A stretch of DNA of 64,000 nucleotides, taken from NCBI GenBank assembly GCA_013339895.1, contig JABACO010000017.1, forward strand, positions 2,066,749 to 2,130,748, in the 5' to 3' direction. The DNA is from Ephydatia muelleri (Eukaryota; Porifera; Demospongiae; Spongillida; Spongillidae). Numbering within the stretch: the first letter of the stretch is position 1; each line of letters begins with the position of its first letter. Under the pieces are notes generated by a model. The model searched no databases, had not been told where the DNA came from, and saw nothing but the letters and a program-made list of their open reading frames with translations. The position numbers and the translations under genes were made by a program. Positions 52,334-63,930 of this stretch are shown one piece after another.

Positions 52334-54601
52334 ATGGCGGAGAAGTACGTTGTGCGTTTCATAAACTTAGCCGCGAGGTCACCATCGTCGTCAGCGAGGC
52401 AAATATCCGAAGTCCGTTATCCACCCGAATCCGCCGACGCTCCAGCGGTTGTTGTCACCACCGAACTCCAGCTGTGGGAGGTGATGCACATTGGCGGGTT
52501 CTTGTCGTTTTCGTATTGGAAAAGCTTTTTTAGCCACAGTGCGCAGTACAGTATAATACTGAACCAGCAAGACCCCATTTCCAGCGAGGCCACAGCCTTT
52601 GTCTTGCACGAAAGCGATTCCCTAGCTGATTCCCAGGACGCCTTTGAACGACTCCGCGATACCTTCGAACCCCTGGTGGGAGATTGCAACGTGGTGCTTA
52701 CGAAAGAATTATTGGCACTCGTGGTCCTTCCCGAACCAGTCGAACCATCCAATCTCCCACTTCACCTGCTGAACGCGATGCGGTTGCACCCGGAGGCCCA
52801 CCGGGACTGGTTTAGGGTCGTCCAGTCTCTCGCCCTCTCCGCCCTGCGCAAGGATGACCACGAAAACCTTGACGCCCTTTCCGGCCAAGTGGACGGCGCT
52901 CGTGTCACGGACCGTTACGGAAACGGCGCGCTGCACCTGGCTTCCTCCGCCAAAACCGCCCGCCACATTCTACATCGCGCCGGTAGCGAAGAGGAGAAGA
53001 AGAAACTCTTGAGCCGGACCAACGGAAAAGGCAAGACGGCTCTTGAAGTCGCACTGGAAGAATGCAAAGCGGGTGTTGTCGGGGTGCTGCTGGAATACGG
53101 TGCGCGCCTTCCCTTAATGGCTACTGCCCTTCACGTTGCGGCGGAGAAGATGCACACGAGTGCCCTATTGGCCGCTTTCAAACGGAGAGCGGGCTTTTGC
53201 ATCACGTCAGCTGCCGACGAGGAGTCGCGGCTTCCTCTAGGAGGGGCCCTCAATTCTCTCAACGAGAAGGGGCTCACCCCTCTGATGATATCCGCACTCC
53301 ATCAGCACCTGGATGGCCTCACGGTCTTCCTCCAGGCAGGTGCAGACCCGAATATCCGGCAGTCCCCAAGCGGTTTCACGGCCATGCACTATGCAGCTCA
53401 AGTGGGTGCTCATGACATAATCAAGTGCCTGATCGCGTTTGAAGCCGATGTCCACATCGGGGACAGGGACGGGAGGACCCCTCTAGACGTGGCCCGAACC
53501 TCCGGCGAAGCTGCCAAAGAGTGCGTCCGGGTCCTCGAAGAAACGACGGAGGTGCTGGCTCAAGCGGCGCAGCAACTGTCTGAGCCTTCGGAGCCCGTTT
53601 CCTTGGCACCCGACGCCCTCGTCCTCCTGAGCATGGACGGAGGGGGCAGCAGGGGACTGCTCACCTGCCAGACCATCGCCGCCATCCAGAATCGCATGAG
53701 GCAGCTCAACCCTCGCTGTAGCCCTCTGTACAAGTATTGCCACTACATCGCTGGGACCAGTACAGGAGGGCTCATCGGGCTCTCCATGGCCTTTGGCGCC
53801 TCCCTTGGCGCCACCAGGGCCACCTTTTTCAAGGTCGCCAAGGAGGTGTTCGGAGCGATGCGACCCACGTTCGCCGGGGATCTCGTGGACGAGACCACGC
53901 AGGAGACGTTTGGCCTCGAGAAGCGCATCACGGATGTCGTGGTGCCCAGGCTCATCGTGACGACCGTGTTGGCCGACCGAAACCCGTCCGTGCTCCACCT
54001 CCTTTGCAACTACGGGGAGGCCAGGAACGGTCAAAAGCCGCCGCACGAGTGGAAAGTGTGGGAGGTGGGCCGGGCCACGTCGGCCGCCCCAGTCTACTTC
54101 CCGCAGTTCGACAGTAAGTTCATCGACGGAGGTGTGATGGCCAACAACCCGACACTCGACGCGATGGTGGAGATATTCAACCACGCAGGGAGACAGGGCG
54201 AGACGGCGAAGATCGGCCTGGTGGTGTCTATCGGAACGGGTATCGTACCCAGTTCTAAAGTGGACAATGTCGGCGTCCTTGTTCCCAACATCCACAACGT
54301 GCGCGATAGCATCCCGGCGCTGCTCAAAACGTTCTCCGGTCTGTCGCACCTGCTCCAGCTCTTCATAGGGCAGTGCACGAGGAGCGATGGGGAGGAGGTG
54401 GAACGCGCGCGCGCGTGGTGCCGTACCGCGGGTGCCGCCTACGTGAGGTTATCCTGTCCTCTGAGAGAAGTCATCGACCTGGCCGAGAGCGACACCCGCA
54501 TTCTCACGGACCTCATGTACCAAGGAACGCTTTACAATCTGCGGAGGGCCAAGGATATTGACACAATTGCTCGCTGCCTGCTGTCGAGGCCGGAACACTG
54601 A
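52334..54601 (+). CDS. Ankyrin-repeat patatin phospholipase, iPLA2-beta (PLA2G6) type, intronless
   Basis: A single 755-aa frame hydrolysing, by family, the sn-2 ester of phospholipids without calcium. Residues about 190-410 contain degenerate ankyrin repeats (GNGALHLASSA, NGKGKTALEVALEE, NEKGLTPLMISALHQH, SGFTAMHYAAQVGAHDIIKCL, DGRTPLDVARTSG). The patatin domain follows: oxyanion loop DGGGSRG (435-441), nucleophile elbow GTSTG with Ser476, and catalytic Asp598 in the DGG motif FIDGGVMANNPTLDAM. The C-terminus (RARAWCRTAGAAYVRL) also matches PLA2G6. Length is slightly below the 752-806 aa of human isoforms or comparable. No introns are present, and the GC content is visibly higher than in its surroundings. 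The start follows GTA with GCG at +4, an acceptable context. I withhold a symbol because a retrocopy or paralogue is possible. Confidence 0.93.
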   Translation: MAEKYVVRFINLAARSPSSSARQISEVRYPPESADAPAVVVTTELQLWEVMHIGGFLSFSYWKSFFSHSAQYSIILNQQDPISSEATAFVLHESDSLADSQDAFERLRDTFEPLVGDCNVVLTKELLALVVLPEPVEPSNLPLHLLNAMRLHPEAHRDWFRVVQSLALSALRKDDHENLDALSGQVDGARVTDRYGNGALHLASSAKTARHILHRAGSEEEKKKLLSRTNGKGKTALEVALEECKAGVVGVLLEYGARLPLMATALHVAAEKMHTSALLAAFKRRAGFCITSAADEESRLPLGGALNSLNEKGLTPLMISALHQHLDGLTVFLQAGADPNIRQSPSGFTAMHYAAQVGAHDIIKCLIAFEADVHIGDRDGRTPLDVARTSGEAAKECVRVLEETTEVLAQAAQQLSEPSEPVSLAPDALVLLSMDGGGSRGLLTCQTIAAIQNRMRQLNPRCSPLYKYCHYIAGTSTGGLIGLSMAFGASLGATRATFFKVAKEVFGAMRPTFAGDLVDETTQETFGLEKRITDVVVPRLIVTTVLADRNPSVLHLLCNYGEARNGQKPPHEWKVWEVGRATSAAPVYFPQFDSKFIDGGVMANNPTLDAMVEIFNHAGRQGETAKIGLVVSIGTGIVPSSKVDNVGVLVPNIHNVRDSIPALLKTFSGLSHLLQLFIGQCTRSDGEEVERARAWCRTAGAAYVRLSCPLREVIDLAESDTRILTDLMYQGTLYNLRRAKDIDTIARCLLSRPEH

Positions 54602-55000
54602 GAACACGTTTAGCACTGGGAGTCAAGGTTACATGCATAAATGTACAAAGTTACATTCATATATATTAACAACTTAGCCCAATGCCGTGGATTACAGGCT
54701 TTATTTATGCACATATATAGCATTCTGTGTTTCATTAGCCAAAGACGTCGGATGTGGTTTAACAGGGCGTGCATGATGTTTTATATACGCACGCAAATAC
54801 CCATTAGTCCTAAAAGGCATTGGCTTTAATTTAAAGGGAGTGTGTATTCATTTAGAAAGTGAGTCGGCGAACCTTCACATAATAATTTTCTAGAGATGGA
54901 GACCGTAATTTATTACTGACCCTACCCTCAAATTTTAATAGGAGTGGTCTGGGTACGCAGTCGGCAACTCGTGGGCGTTGGTTAGAACAACGTAAAGATA
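54602..55000. other. Spacer between the phospholipase gene and SF3A2
   Basis: A 0.4-kb AT-rich interval that must contain the phospholipase 3' end and the SF3A2 promoter. No TATA box is evident. Confidence 0.5.
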
Positions 55001-57834
55001 ATGGATCTCCAAAACCGTGTTGGCAACAAAACTGGTGGTGGTGGGGTCGCAGGATGGTCGGAGTCAAATAGGGACAGGAAAGAAAGGCTTAAAAAACTAG
55101 CCTTGGAAACTATCGATTTGAACAAGGTACAAGACCGTACGATTTACCGTAACACAGTTCGTGATGCAGTTGTTTTGCAGGACCCGTATTTTATGAAAAA
55201 CCACCTGGGAACGTACGAATGCAAACTGTGCCTCACATTACACAATACAGAGGTAAATGAATAGTAACGCAGGTGGGCTTTATTTGAAGCAATGTGTGAC
55301 TGTGTCGGTGTTCGACATAGTTAAAAGTGAACGCACAATTAACTAATAAAGATAACTGCTTGTTTAGATAATGGATGCATGCATTGCGTGTTTGGAGCAC
55401 TAAATCTTCTCACCTGCTGTACTTTAGTGCAGATATGAAAAAGAGGCGCGCACACACATAGCGACACGGAAATGAGTGCTTCATGCGCAGATATGCACTG
55501 TGCTTAACTGGAATGGTGTGTTTTTCAGAGGCAATTAGAACTGGACCTTTGGCTTTCACCTTCACAATTCATTTATTAATGGACATATATGCGCACCCAC
55601 ACATGGAAACCATGTAGATAAGTCTGCTCAATCATAAACCCAGCACTGGCTCTGGCTCTGTCACACACTTCATTGAGGATGGGAGTGGGGAGGGGTAGCT
55701 TACCTTCTTATCTTCAAATTCTTTCTCCAGTCCATGCTGCTTTAGATGGACCAAACCCAAAATATAAGTCAACATTTTTGTGTTCACCCTCACCACACTC
55801 ACCCTATAAATGTACCTTCCTCGATGTCTGTAGTCTACGCCAGCCATCGTGTACTAGGTTACAGGTTAAGCGTGAAGGCTGCTTGGAGGTGGAGAGGGGG
55901 AGTGAGAGTGGGAGGGAAAGTGTGGTGGGAGGGGGAGTGAGGGTGGGAGGGGGAGTGACCACTGTACACTGCTCAGCTGATGACCATCAGGCCTGACCAC
56001 TGTACACTGCTCAGCTGATGTCCATCAGGCCTGACCACTGTACACTGCTCAGCTGATGTCCATCAGGCCTGACCACTGTACACTGCTCAGCTGATGACCA
56101 TCAGGCCTGACCACTGTACACTGCTCAGTTGATGTCCATCAGGCCTGACCACTGTACACTGCTCAGTTGATGTCCATCAGGCCTGACCACTGTACACTGC
56201 TCAGCTGATGACCATCAGGCCTGACCACTGTACACTGCTCAGCTGATGACCATCAGGCCTGACCACTGTACACTGCTCAGCTGATGACCATCAGGTCTGA
56301 CCACTGTACACTGCTCAGTTGATGACCATCAGGCCTGACCACTGTACACTGCTCAGCTGATGACCATCAGGCCTGACCACTGTACACTGCTCAGTTAATG
56401 ACCATCAGGCCTGACCACTACTGTACACTGTCCATTAGGCTAGAGTATGTTGTAGCATAGGTGCCCAGTATGGCAGCGAAGGCACCAGATTGAAGATAAG
56501 ATCAGATGAGTAGACGGACCTGTATTTTTTCGACAACAGTTTCGGAATCTGGGTGAAACGTTGACGTAGTTTGCTCGCCTTCGGCAAGTGCACCCTAAAC
56601 CCCAAACCCCAAGTATCTCCTCAGACCTAAACCCCAAACCCCAAGTATCTCCTCGGGACCGCTACTGTGCAGCAGTGTTTAGAGACACTGTACAGATAAC
56701 CATTAGGCCCCACCCCCATCCCTTAGGCCCCACCCCCATCCCCACCTTGAACTGTCATGGAAAAGGATTGATTTCAATAGACTTGTAGGGTGTACTCTTT
56801 CAGTTGCTGAGAGGGGAGCAATGGAAAGGTGTGGGTATTGGTGGAAGTAGTGTGAGTTACATTTGTGTTCGTTCCTTACTTCTAGGGAAGCTATCTTGCC
56901 CATACGCAAGGGAAGAAGCACCAGTCCAACCTGTAAGAAATGTGTTGTGTGTACATGTGTACGCTGTACATGGATATGTGTGCATGCTTGTGTGTGTGTG
57001 TACTTGTGTGCGCGGGTATATTTGCTCGTGTGTTTTTGCATGTAGATCTGCATGGTTCAACATATCAGAGATGGTAAGTACTTTGGGAGGCACTGGTTCT
57101 CGTTTTTAGTGGTTTCTATCCGGAGAGGCTCTATTTGACGACTTTGTTTCAATGTAGTGTTCTTTCTCCTCCTCCCCAGAGCCAAGAGAGCGGCCAAGGA
57201 AGCCAAAGAAGCTACAGTCCAGCCAGCCCTGGTGAGCCTCATGTTTATAGCCACATCTACCTCCTTCAAGATCAGTTAATGTTTGGAGTGCTTTGATGAT
57301 GTCTTATTTTATTTGGCTCTGTATATTTGCCACTGGTGAAATGTTGTGGTTGCTAGGATGCTGATAACCACGCCTCCTGAACACACCTCTTTACACTGGT
57401 ACAAAGTGACCGCACCCATTTACACCGGCACCCAATTTACCACACCCACTTACACTGGCACCCAATTTACCACACCCATTTATACTTGCATCCAAATGAC
57501 CACACCTATTTATAACCACGTCCATTCATACCAGCACCCTAAGACCAAACCACACCCATTTGCACTATTGATCACAGAAGCCACGTTTGATCACAGAAGC
57601 CACGTTGTTTATCATCTCTGTAGGAAAAAAGCCATGTGAATGTACGGAGATTTGTGAAGATTGGCAGACCTGGGTACAAAGGTCAGAAAGTGTGTATGTG
57701 TGTGTTGTGTGTGTGTTGTGTGTGGATGTTGTGTATGTGTTGTTGTGTGTTTGTGTATGTGTTTGTTGTGTTGTGTGTGAATATGAATGTTGTGTGTGTG
57801 TTGCATTGTGTGTTGCATTGTGTTTGTGTATGTT

Positions 57835-57896
<62 letters not shown>

Positions 57897-59233
57897 GTTA
57901 GTGTTATGCAGTGACCCAATAAGTTTCGTATCTTATGCTGTATTCTACCATCTGTTTGTAACTTGGCAGTGACCAAGCAAAGGGACGCTGAGACTGGCCA
58001 GCACAGCCTCTTCTTCCAGATTGACTACCCTGAGATCGCGGAGGGGGTGCGGCCTCGTCACCGCTTCATGTCCGCCTACGAGCAGAGGGTGGAGCCTCCC
58101 GACCGTGCGTGGCAGTACCTGCTGTTTGCCGCAGAGCCCTACGAGACCATATCTTTCAAGGTTAGGGGGAGGGATGGGGAGGAGGTGGTTAGCCCTACGA
58201 GACCATAAGGTTAGGGGGAGGGATGGGGAGGAGGTGGTTAGCCCTACAAGGCTATCTCTTTCAAGGTTATGGGAAGGGGTGGGGAGGTGGCCATATAAGA
58301 CTATCTCTTTCAAGGTTAGGGGAAGGGATGGGGAGGAGCTGATTGGCCCTACAAGGCTATCTCTTTCAACGTTAAGGGAAGGGGTGGGGAGGAGTTGATT
58401 GGCCGTATAAGACTATCTCTTTCAAGGTTAGGGAATGGATGGGGAAGAGGTGATTGTGTGGGACACACCCACTGCATTCTTTGTATGTCAGATTGATTGA
58501 ATAGTGGACTTTTTGTGGTTATCAGATTACCATAGCATGTCAAGGTATAGGTAATGATGATAATACAAAACAGAACGTGGAAAGATTGTACTTCATTGCT
58601 GTCAACACAAGTGTGTGTTTGTACTGCTTTGTGGGAGACACACTATTTCATGTAATAATTGGTGTCATGTTATGTTCGTGTTCAGGTTGGATCACAACAT
58701 TTGGTCCATACACCATGCACAGTATTTGTAGCGTGTACTTCGAAACGTAATCCTTGTCATGTCAGGGGCACATGAATTCATTTCAGAGCTGGATATGTGC
58801 TATTGTATTTGTGATCTTACCATGTAGAGCAGTACATTCTAACCTTCTTGTACCTAAAGGGGTCATCTAAGGGTCAGGCTAGTTCACCCATATTATGGAG
58901 CTGACTGCTAAATAGATGGTGGGGTGTAAATGTATGCAGAGTATGGTAGCATGAATTGGTGACCATGGCAAAACCAAGTGCAGGGGGAGACATGACCACC
59001 GCATCCAGCTGTGACCACTGGAGGTAGGTTAGACTGTATGTGTAAGTGCAGTACAGCAAATAGCAGTCCAGAAGTTTGAAGTGGTCCAAAATTTTGCTAG
59101 CCGATTACTTGCTTGGATGCAGAGCTTTGTTGAAACTTGCTCATGTATGGTTTGTGGTCAACAGGTTCCCAGTCGTGAGGTGGACAAGGCAGAGGATAAG
59201 TTCTGGACTGAATGGAACACAGAGACCAAACAG
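55001..59233 (+). CDS. SF3A2: Splicing factor 3A subunit 2, seven exons, 3' end not seen
   Basis: A component of the U2 snRNP SF3a complex. Exons: 55001-55126, 55181-55252, 56886-56932, 57180-57231, 57624-57681, 57970-58160 and 59165-59233. The phases agree across all junctions. The protein begins MDLQNRVGNKTGGGGVAGWS. It includes the matrin-type C2H2 zinc finger (YECKLCLTLHNTEGSYLAHT), FVKIGRPGYKVTKQRD, QIDYPEIAEGVRPRHRFMSAYEQR, PPDRAWQYLL and VPSREVDKAEDKFWTEWNTETKQ. The conserved FFLQFHFK block and proline-rich tail normally follow, but I cannot find them before the right edge. A foldback element begins 77 bp after the last exon. Introns carry several minisatellites. Confidence 0.95.
55957..56420. 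repeat. 38-bp minisatellite, about 12 units, SF3A2 intron 2
   Basis: The unit begins GACCACTGTACACTGCTCAG and continues CTGATGACCATCAGGCCT, with scattered point differences. It is a direct tandem array without spacers. Confidence 0.95.
56591..56656. repeat. Two-copy tandem repeat with CCTAAACCCCAAACCCC core
   Basis: Two tandem copies of a unit of about 32-40 bp ending AAGTATCTCCTC, within SF3A2 intron 2. Confidence 0.75.
57837..57897. repeat. (GT)n microsatellite, SF3A2 intron 5
   Basis: About 28 uninterrupted GT units, preceded by degenerate GT-rich sequence from about 57690. Confidence 0.93.
58131..58455 (+). repeat. Minisatellite that includes the SF3A2 exon 6 donor site
   Basis: Six units of about 50-56 bp. 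The first spans the true exon 6/intron 6 boundary (CTTTCAAGGTTAGG at 58154-58167). Four of the five downstream copies repeat TATCTCTTTCAA followed by GGTTA or CGTTA near 58245, 58296, 58359 and 58413; the second lacks the CTTTC stretch. Confidence 0.88.
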
Positions 59234-59310
59234 GTGAACTGTGGGAGAGGGGTGGGTGAGGGAAAGAGAGGGATGCTGACCAGTGGGTTAGCAATTTAAA
59301 GTAAACAAAT

Positions 59311-60130
59311 GGGTCAGTTTCCGAGAAAATGAGCCTTCGCTATATATATATAAAAGTTATAAAAATCATTCACGTTTGAATCGCTATAACTTCCGAACGG
59401 TACACGCCATTGACTTCCTATTTTCAACACTTCATACTACACCATTTCTCTACGGTAAAATACTTTTTGGGGTCTTGCACTTGCTCCGTGCCTGTATTGC
59501 AACGTCCGATACCCCACAAGGTATGAACCCGTCATAACTTTCGGCAGGAGTAATCAAATCGCTTCAAATTCGGTATGTAGATAGAGAGGTCCTATACCTA
59601 TCGATTTGTTCTGTTCGTTAATTTTTATGCCATCTGTTACGGAGATACAGTTGAATAAACTACGTGCACGTTTTCCCGCTTGATTCGCGCCAATGTAATA
59701 ATCCCCGCCTCCCCATACATTGAGCGGAGCGCAATTTGCCCAAATCATTGGCGCGAAACGAGCGCGAAAATGTGCACGTAGTTTGTTCAACTGTATCTCC
59801 GTAACGGATTGCATAAAAATTAACGAACAGAACAAATAGATAGATATAGGACCTCTCCACCTACAAACCGAATTTGAAGCGATTTGATTACTCCTACAGA
59901 AAGTTATGGCGGGTTTGAACCCGGTGGGGTATCGAACGTTGCAATACTGGCAAGGAGCAAGTTCAAGATCCCAAAACATATTCTGCCATAGAGAAATGGT
60001 GTGGTATGAAGTGTTGAAAATAGGATGTTGATGGCATGTACCGTTCGGAAGTTATAGCGATTCAAACGTGAATGATTTTTATAACTTTTATATATATATA
60101 GCGAAGGCTCATTTTCTCGGAAACTGACCC
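59311..60130. mobile_element. 820-bp foldback element, copy 2
   Basis: The left end GGGTCAGTTTCCGAG is the reverse complement of the right end, and the direct repeat AAAT (59307-59310, 60131-60134) flanks it. The length equals that of copy 1 at 1015-1834. The central several hundred bases are almost identical to copy 1, while the outer arms differ. Confidence 0.87.
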
Positions 60131-60159
60131 AAATTGTGTAAAACCATGTATAAAAATAT

Positions 60160-60310
60160 TAAAAAACAAAAATAAAAAAACATGAAGAATGTTACTGTGA
60201 TTTTTGGGCTATGAACTGACTACTCTGTAACTGGCAAATAAATAAATCCTTTTTTTTCTGCTTGCAAGAGTAGTCAGATCATAACCAAAAATCACAGTAA
60301 CATATCCAGA
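60160..60310. repeat. Imperfect inverted repeat with GTTACTGTGATTTTTGG arms
   Basis: GTTACTGTGATTTTTGG near 60190 reappears inverted as CCAAAAATCACAGTAAC near 60286, with further pairing of GACTACTCT with AGAGTAGTC inside. A small MITE is possible. Confidence 0.6.
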
Positions 60311-60871
60311 AATCAGCGGTCAAATGGACTAGGTAATTAATTCGCGGCTTGCGAATCATCATATATCTTCCCATAGACATGTATGGGGTGCTTCAATACC
60401 AAGCACACCAGATTTTTCTCAGCCTAGCCCACGAGGGATTGCTAGTACACTGCATTTGGCATGATTTGTAGTAAGGTAGCCGTATTTTTCCTATTTAAGG
60501 TTACGCTTCCCTAGGATTGTCATAGCATTGTCCTCAATGTGCAGGTAGTCATTGAGCACATTTCTCATTACAATATTCCACGGCCATTTATGTCAACACC
60601 ATTACGGTTAGGCTTAGGCACTATCGGATGCCGCGGCATGGCAGCAATGTAGGGTCAGTATCCGAATGATCCGAATGCGATATTAATTGCACGCATTATG
60701 TTAATTGTGTTGGTTTTGCACAAAGCATGAATTTATTAGAAACTGTTTATGCATGCGGTATAGCCCAAAGGTGATTTAGACTGATTATCGCTGATAACAA
60801 TGATGTAATACCAGTCGAATAACCGGCTACCAGCTGGTACTGTTAACCTGTTGATTGCTGTATCGTTTTAA

Positions 60872-61083
60872 ATGGTGTCAAGTGAGCCTTGCATGAGTTC
60901 ATCATCAAAGGAAGGTTTAAAACTAACCGGAGAGGAGAAATTGGCCAGCGCTTACAGTGATGTGTTACTACTTGCCCACGAGAGAAACATATATATAAAT
61001 ACATCCAACAATTATAATGTGCACAAAAAACTAGGTCCTCCGATTAAAAAATCGGCTTCCATAAAGTATTCCATATTGAATCA
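60872..61083 (+). CDS. Possible first exon of an unrecognised gene
   Basis: An ATG-initiated frame of about 70 codons (MVSSEPCMSSSSKEGLKLTG ... KKSASIKYSILN) has balanced amino-acid composition, unlike the repeat-derived frames around it. It runs exactly into CA|GTGAGT, a strong donor, so it may be a coding first exon whose continuation lies to the right. The sequence is not one I can assign to a family. It could also be a fortuitous frame. Confidence 0.4.
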
Positions 61084-61399
61084 GTGAGTTGTCTCCGTCT
61101 CGTGCCCTCAAAATTGACTCACGTGCGGGACACGTAAGGTCCCCCTCCCTCTGTGTACCAGTTTTATACTGAACTTGGTTTTCATACTTGTACCCCTCCT
61201 AGCGCGACGCAACAAGGCTTGCTGTAACCAGTTGAGTTCAAATGCATGTACCCGTACAATCCAGACAGTTTGTTAACATCGCCCATGTGTACTAGTACTT
61301 CTCGTTATTTTCATTAACCTGCTGTTAAGCTGTTACGTTCGTAGTTTGTCCAAGTAACTGACGTACAACTACAGATGTGGCGTATACACAACTATCGTT

Positions 61400-63930
61400 G
61401 GCACCAATACGGCTACTGCTAAGCATGCATGCCCTAACCAACCTCTTCCTGTTAGAAATGATTCCATTTCGTGCATACGCTAGCTCAAGCTCAATCGGTT
61501 TTCTGATTAATGCACAGGTCTTTCATAGAGCTAGTTAACAACAGGCAAGGCTATTGTTAATGGCTGTGTGTAACAGTAGATGTGTGTGCCCCTGCGTTGC
61601 TTTTTTTGTGTGCCTCTGCATTGCTAGTTGTGTGTGCCTCTGCATTGCTAGTTGTGTGTGCCTCTACATTGCTATTTGTGTGTGCCTCTGCATTGCCAGT
61701 TGTGTTGATAGTTGTGTGTGCCTCTGTATTGCTAGTTGTGTGTGCCTCTGCATTGCTAGTTGTGTGTGGTTTTGAATTCCTACAGTGTAGTTGTTTGTGA
61801 GGCTCTGTTGTCACTGCATTGGTTGTTGTTATACCCAGAATCAGCCAAGTAGTTGAAGGGTTTAACCTACACAAGGCTAAGAATGCTCCATACAGGCTTG
61901 AATGACCTCCTGCATGCCCCACAAACAGGCTAACACACAACATTGGTCTGACCTTCTGAATGACAATGCAACATGTCCCCTCCCCCCAACTACACACAAA
62001 CTAGCAATGTAGATGCAAACACAACTTGCAATGTTGAGGCACACATACCGTAAAGTACCGCGTACAAGGCCCCCCCCCCCCTCCGCCCCCAACGTGAGAC
62101 CCTGAAAAAAATGGCTAGTTTTTGTAACGATCGTATCTCCTGAACCATAAACGTTGCGACCTACCTTTTTCAAAGTCTTGTTGTACTACCATTCCTTTCC
62201 TAAAATAATATCCTGTTTGGAATCGCATTGACATGCCTCACGACAAACAAGGTCTGAAAACATACCTGGTTCAGAACAGCCATATCGTTTGAACCGCTCA
62301 TCTCCAAACATGGAATTTCGGTGTATATATCGTACAAACAGCGTTCAACACATGCGGCATGTCTTCCTTCCATTTACCTTGTAATTTCTCGCAGTAAACA
62401 TTAACAACATAGTCAGTCCACATCGCTCCGCCATTTCTTATTTCCATTGACCAACCTAGGCCCCATTCCAAACCATGTCTGCACGACATATTTGGAATGG
62501 AAATCGGGGGGGGGGGGGGGAGCGCTGATGAGATCGTATTCATAGCCCTGCTAAAGTGAATTTCCTATTCATAGCTCGCATCTGTGTACACTCCTGTCTG
62601 CACTCTGAATGTAACTGTCGCTTCATTTACATCTGTCATTAGTGAGGTAATGTCGTGCAGACATGGTTCGGAATGGGGCCTAGGTTGGTCAATGGAAATA
62701 AGAAATGGCGGAGTGATGTGGACTGACTATGTTGTTGATGGTTTACTGCCATAAATTACAAGGTAAATGGAACAAAAACATGCCGCATGTGTTGAACGCT
62801 GTTTGTACGATATATACACCGAAATTCCATGTTTGGGGACAAGCGGTTCAAAACGATATGGCTGTTCTGAACCAGGTATGTTTTCAGACTTTGTTTGTCG
62901 TGAGGCATATCAATGCGATTCCAAACAGGATATTATTTCAGGAAAGGAATGGTAGTACAACAAGACTTTGAAAAAGGTAGGTCGCACCGTTTATGGTTCA
63001 GGAGATACGATCGTTACAAAAACTAGCCATTTTTCAGGGTCTCACGTTGGGGGCGGAGGGGGGGGGGGGCTTGTACGCGGTACTTTACGGTATCTGAATG
63101 TGCAAAGGCACACATCACTTCTGAATGGGAGGACACACATCTTTGCACCACAAGAAGCAATACAGACACACACACACACAACTATTAATGCAGAGATACA
63201 GACAACTAGCAATGCAGAGGCACACACAAATAGCAATGCAGAGACACACATCACTACCAAAATAATGGACACACTCTTTCAAAGCACTGAGGCACAACTA
63301 GCTATGTAGAGGCACACACAAATAGCAATACACTGATGCACAAGAAGCAATGCAGACACACACAACTAGCAACTCAGAGGCACACACAACTAGCCGCGGT
63401 AAATCTGACCATGATAATGTAGCGCAATCAATAGCCAATTAATTGTTGGCAAGTATGAATGGTGCAGAGACACACACACAACTAGCAATTCAGAGGTACT
63501 AGCAATGCAGAGACGCACACACACAGCTAGCAATGCAGAGGCACACACAACTAAGAATGCAGAGGCACACACAACTAAGAATGCAGAGGCACACACAACT
63601 AGCAATACAGAGGCACACAGCTAGCAATGCAGAGGCATACACAACTAGCAATGCAGAGGCACACACAAGTAGCAATGCAGAGGCACAAACAAGTAGCAAT
63701 GCTAAGGCACAAAAAAATAGCAATGCAGAGAGGCACACACAACTACCGTTGCACACAGGCCATTAAGAATAGCCTAGCCTGTTAACTAGCTATCTGAAAG
63801 ACCTGTGCATTAATCAGAAAACTGATCGAGCTTACTGCGTACGCACGAATGGAAAACATTTATGTCGGAGAGGTTGGCTTGGGCATTTATAAGTGTGGAA
63901 GGTGTTGTTATTAGCCTGACACCACTCACC
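61400..63930. repeat. Large inverted structure with minisatellite arms
   Basis: The left arm (61400-61800) and right arm (63100-63930) are reverse complementary. Unique outer segments such as TTTTCTGATTAATGCACAGG (about 61499) reappear inverted near 63806. Inner segments are arrays of a unit of about 24 bp, GCCTCTGCATTGCTAGTTGT, on the left and its complement on the right. A separate inverted-repeat element lies between the arms. Confidence 0.8.
62048..63090. mobile_element. Inverted-repeat element of about 1 kb with TA flanks
   Basis: The ends read CCGTAAAGTACCGCGTACAA and, inverted, TTGTACGCGGTACTTTACGG. TA dinucleotides flank both sides. The arms extend for roughly 450 bp (for example AACTAGCCATTTTT near 63020 versus AAAAATGGCTAGTT near 62107). 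No transposase is seen. TA flanks suggest Tc1/mariner-type mobilisation. Confidence 0.72.

Noticed and set aside
53483..54349. 288-aa minus-strand frame inside the phospholipase gene
   Set aside because: It is a shadow of the GC-rich patatin coding region on the other strand.
55957..56420. A regular 38-bp repeat array that superficially resembles CRISPR repeats
   Set aside because: Units are directly contiguous without unique spacers and lie in an intron of a eukaryotic gene, so this is a minisatellite.
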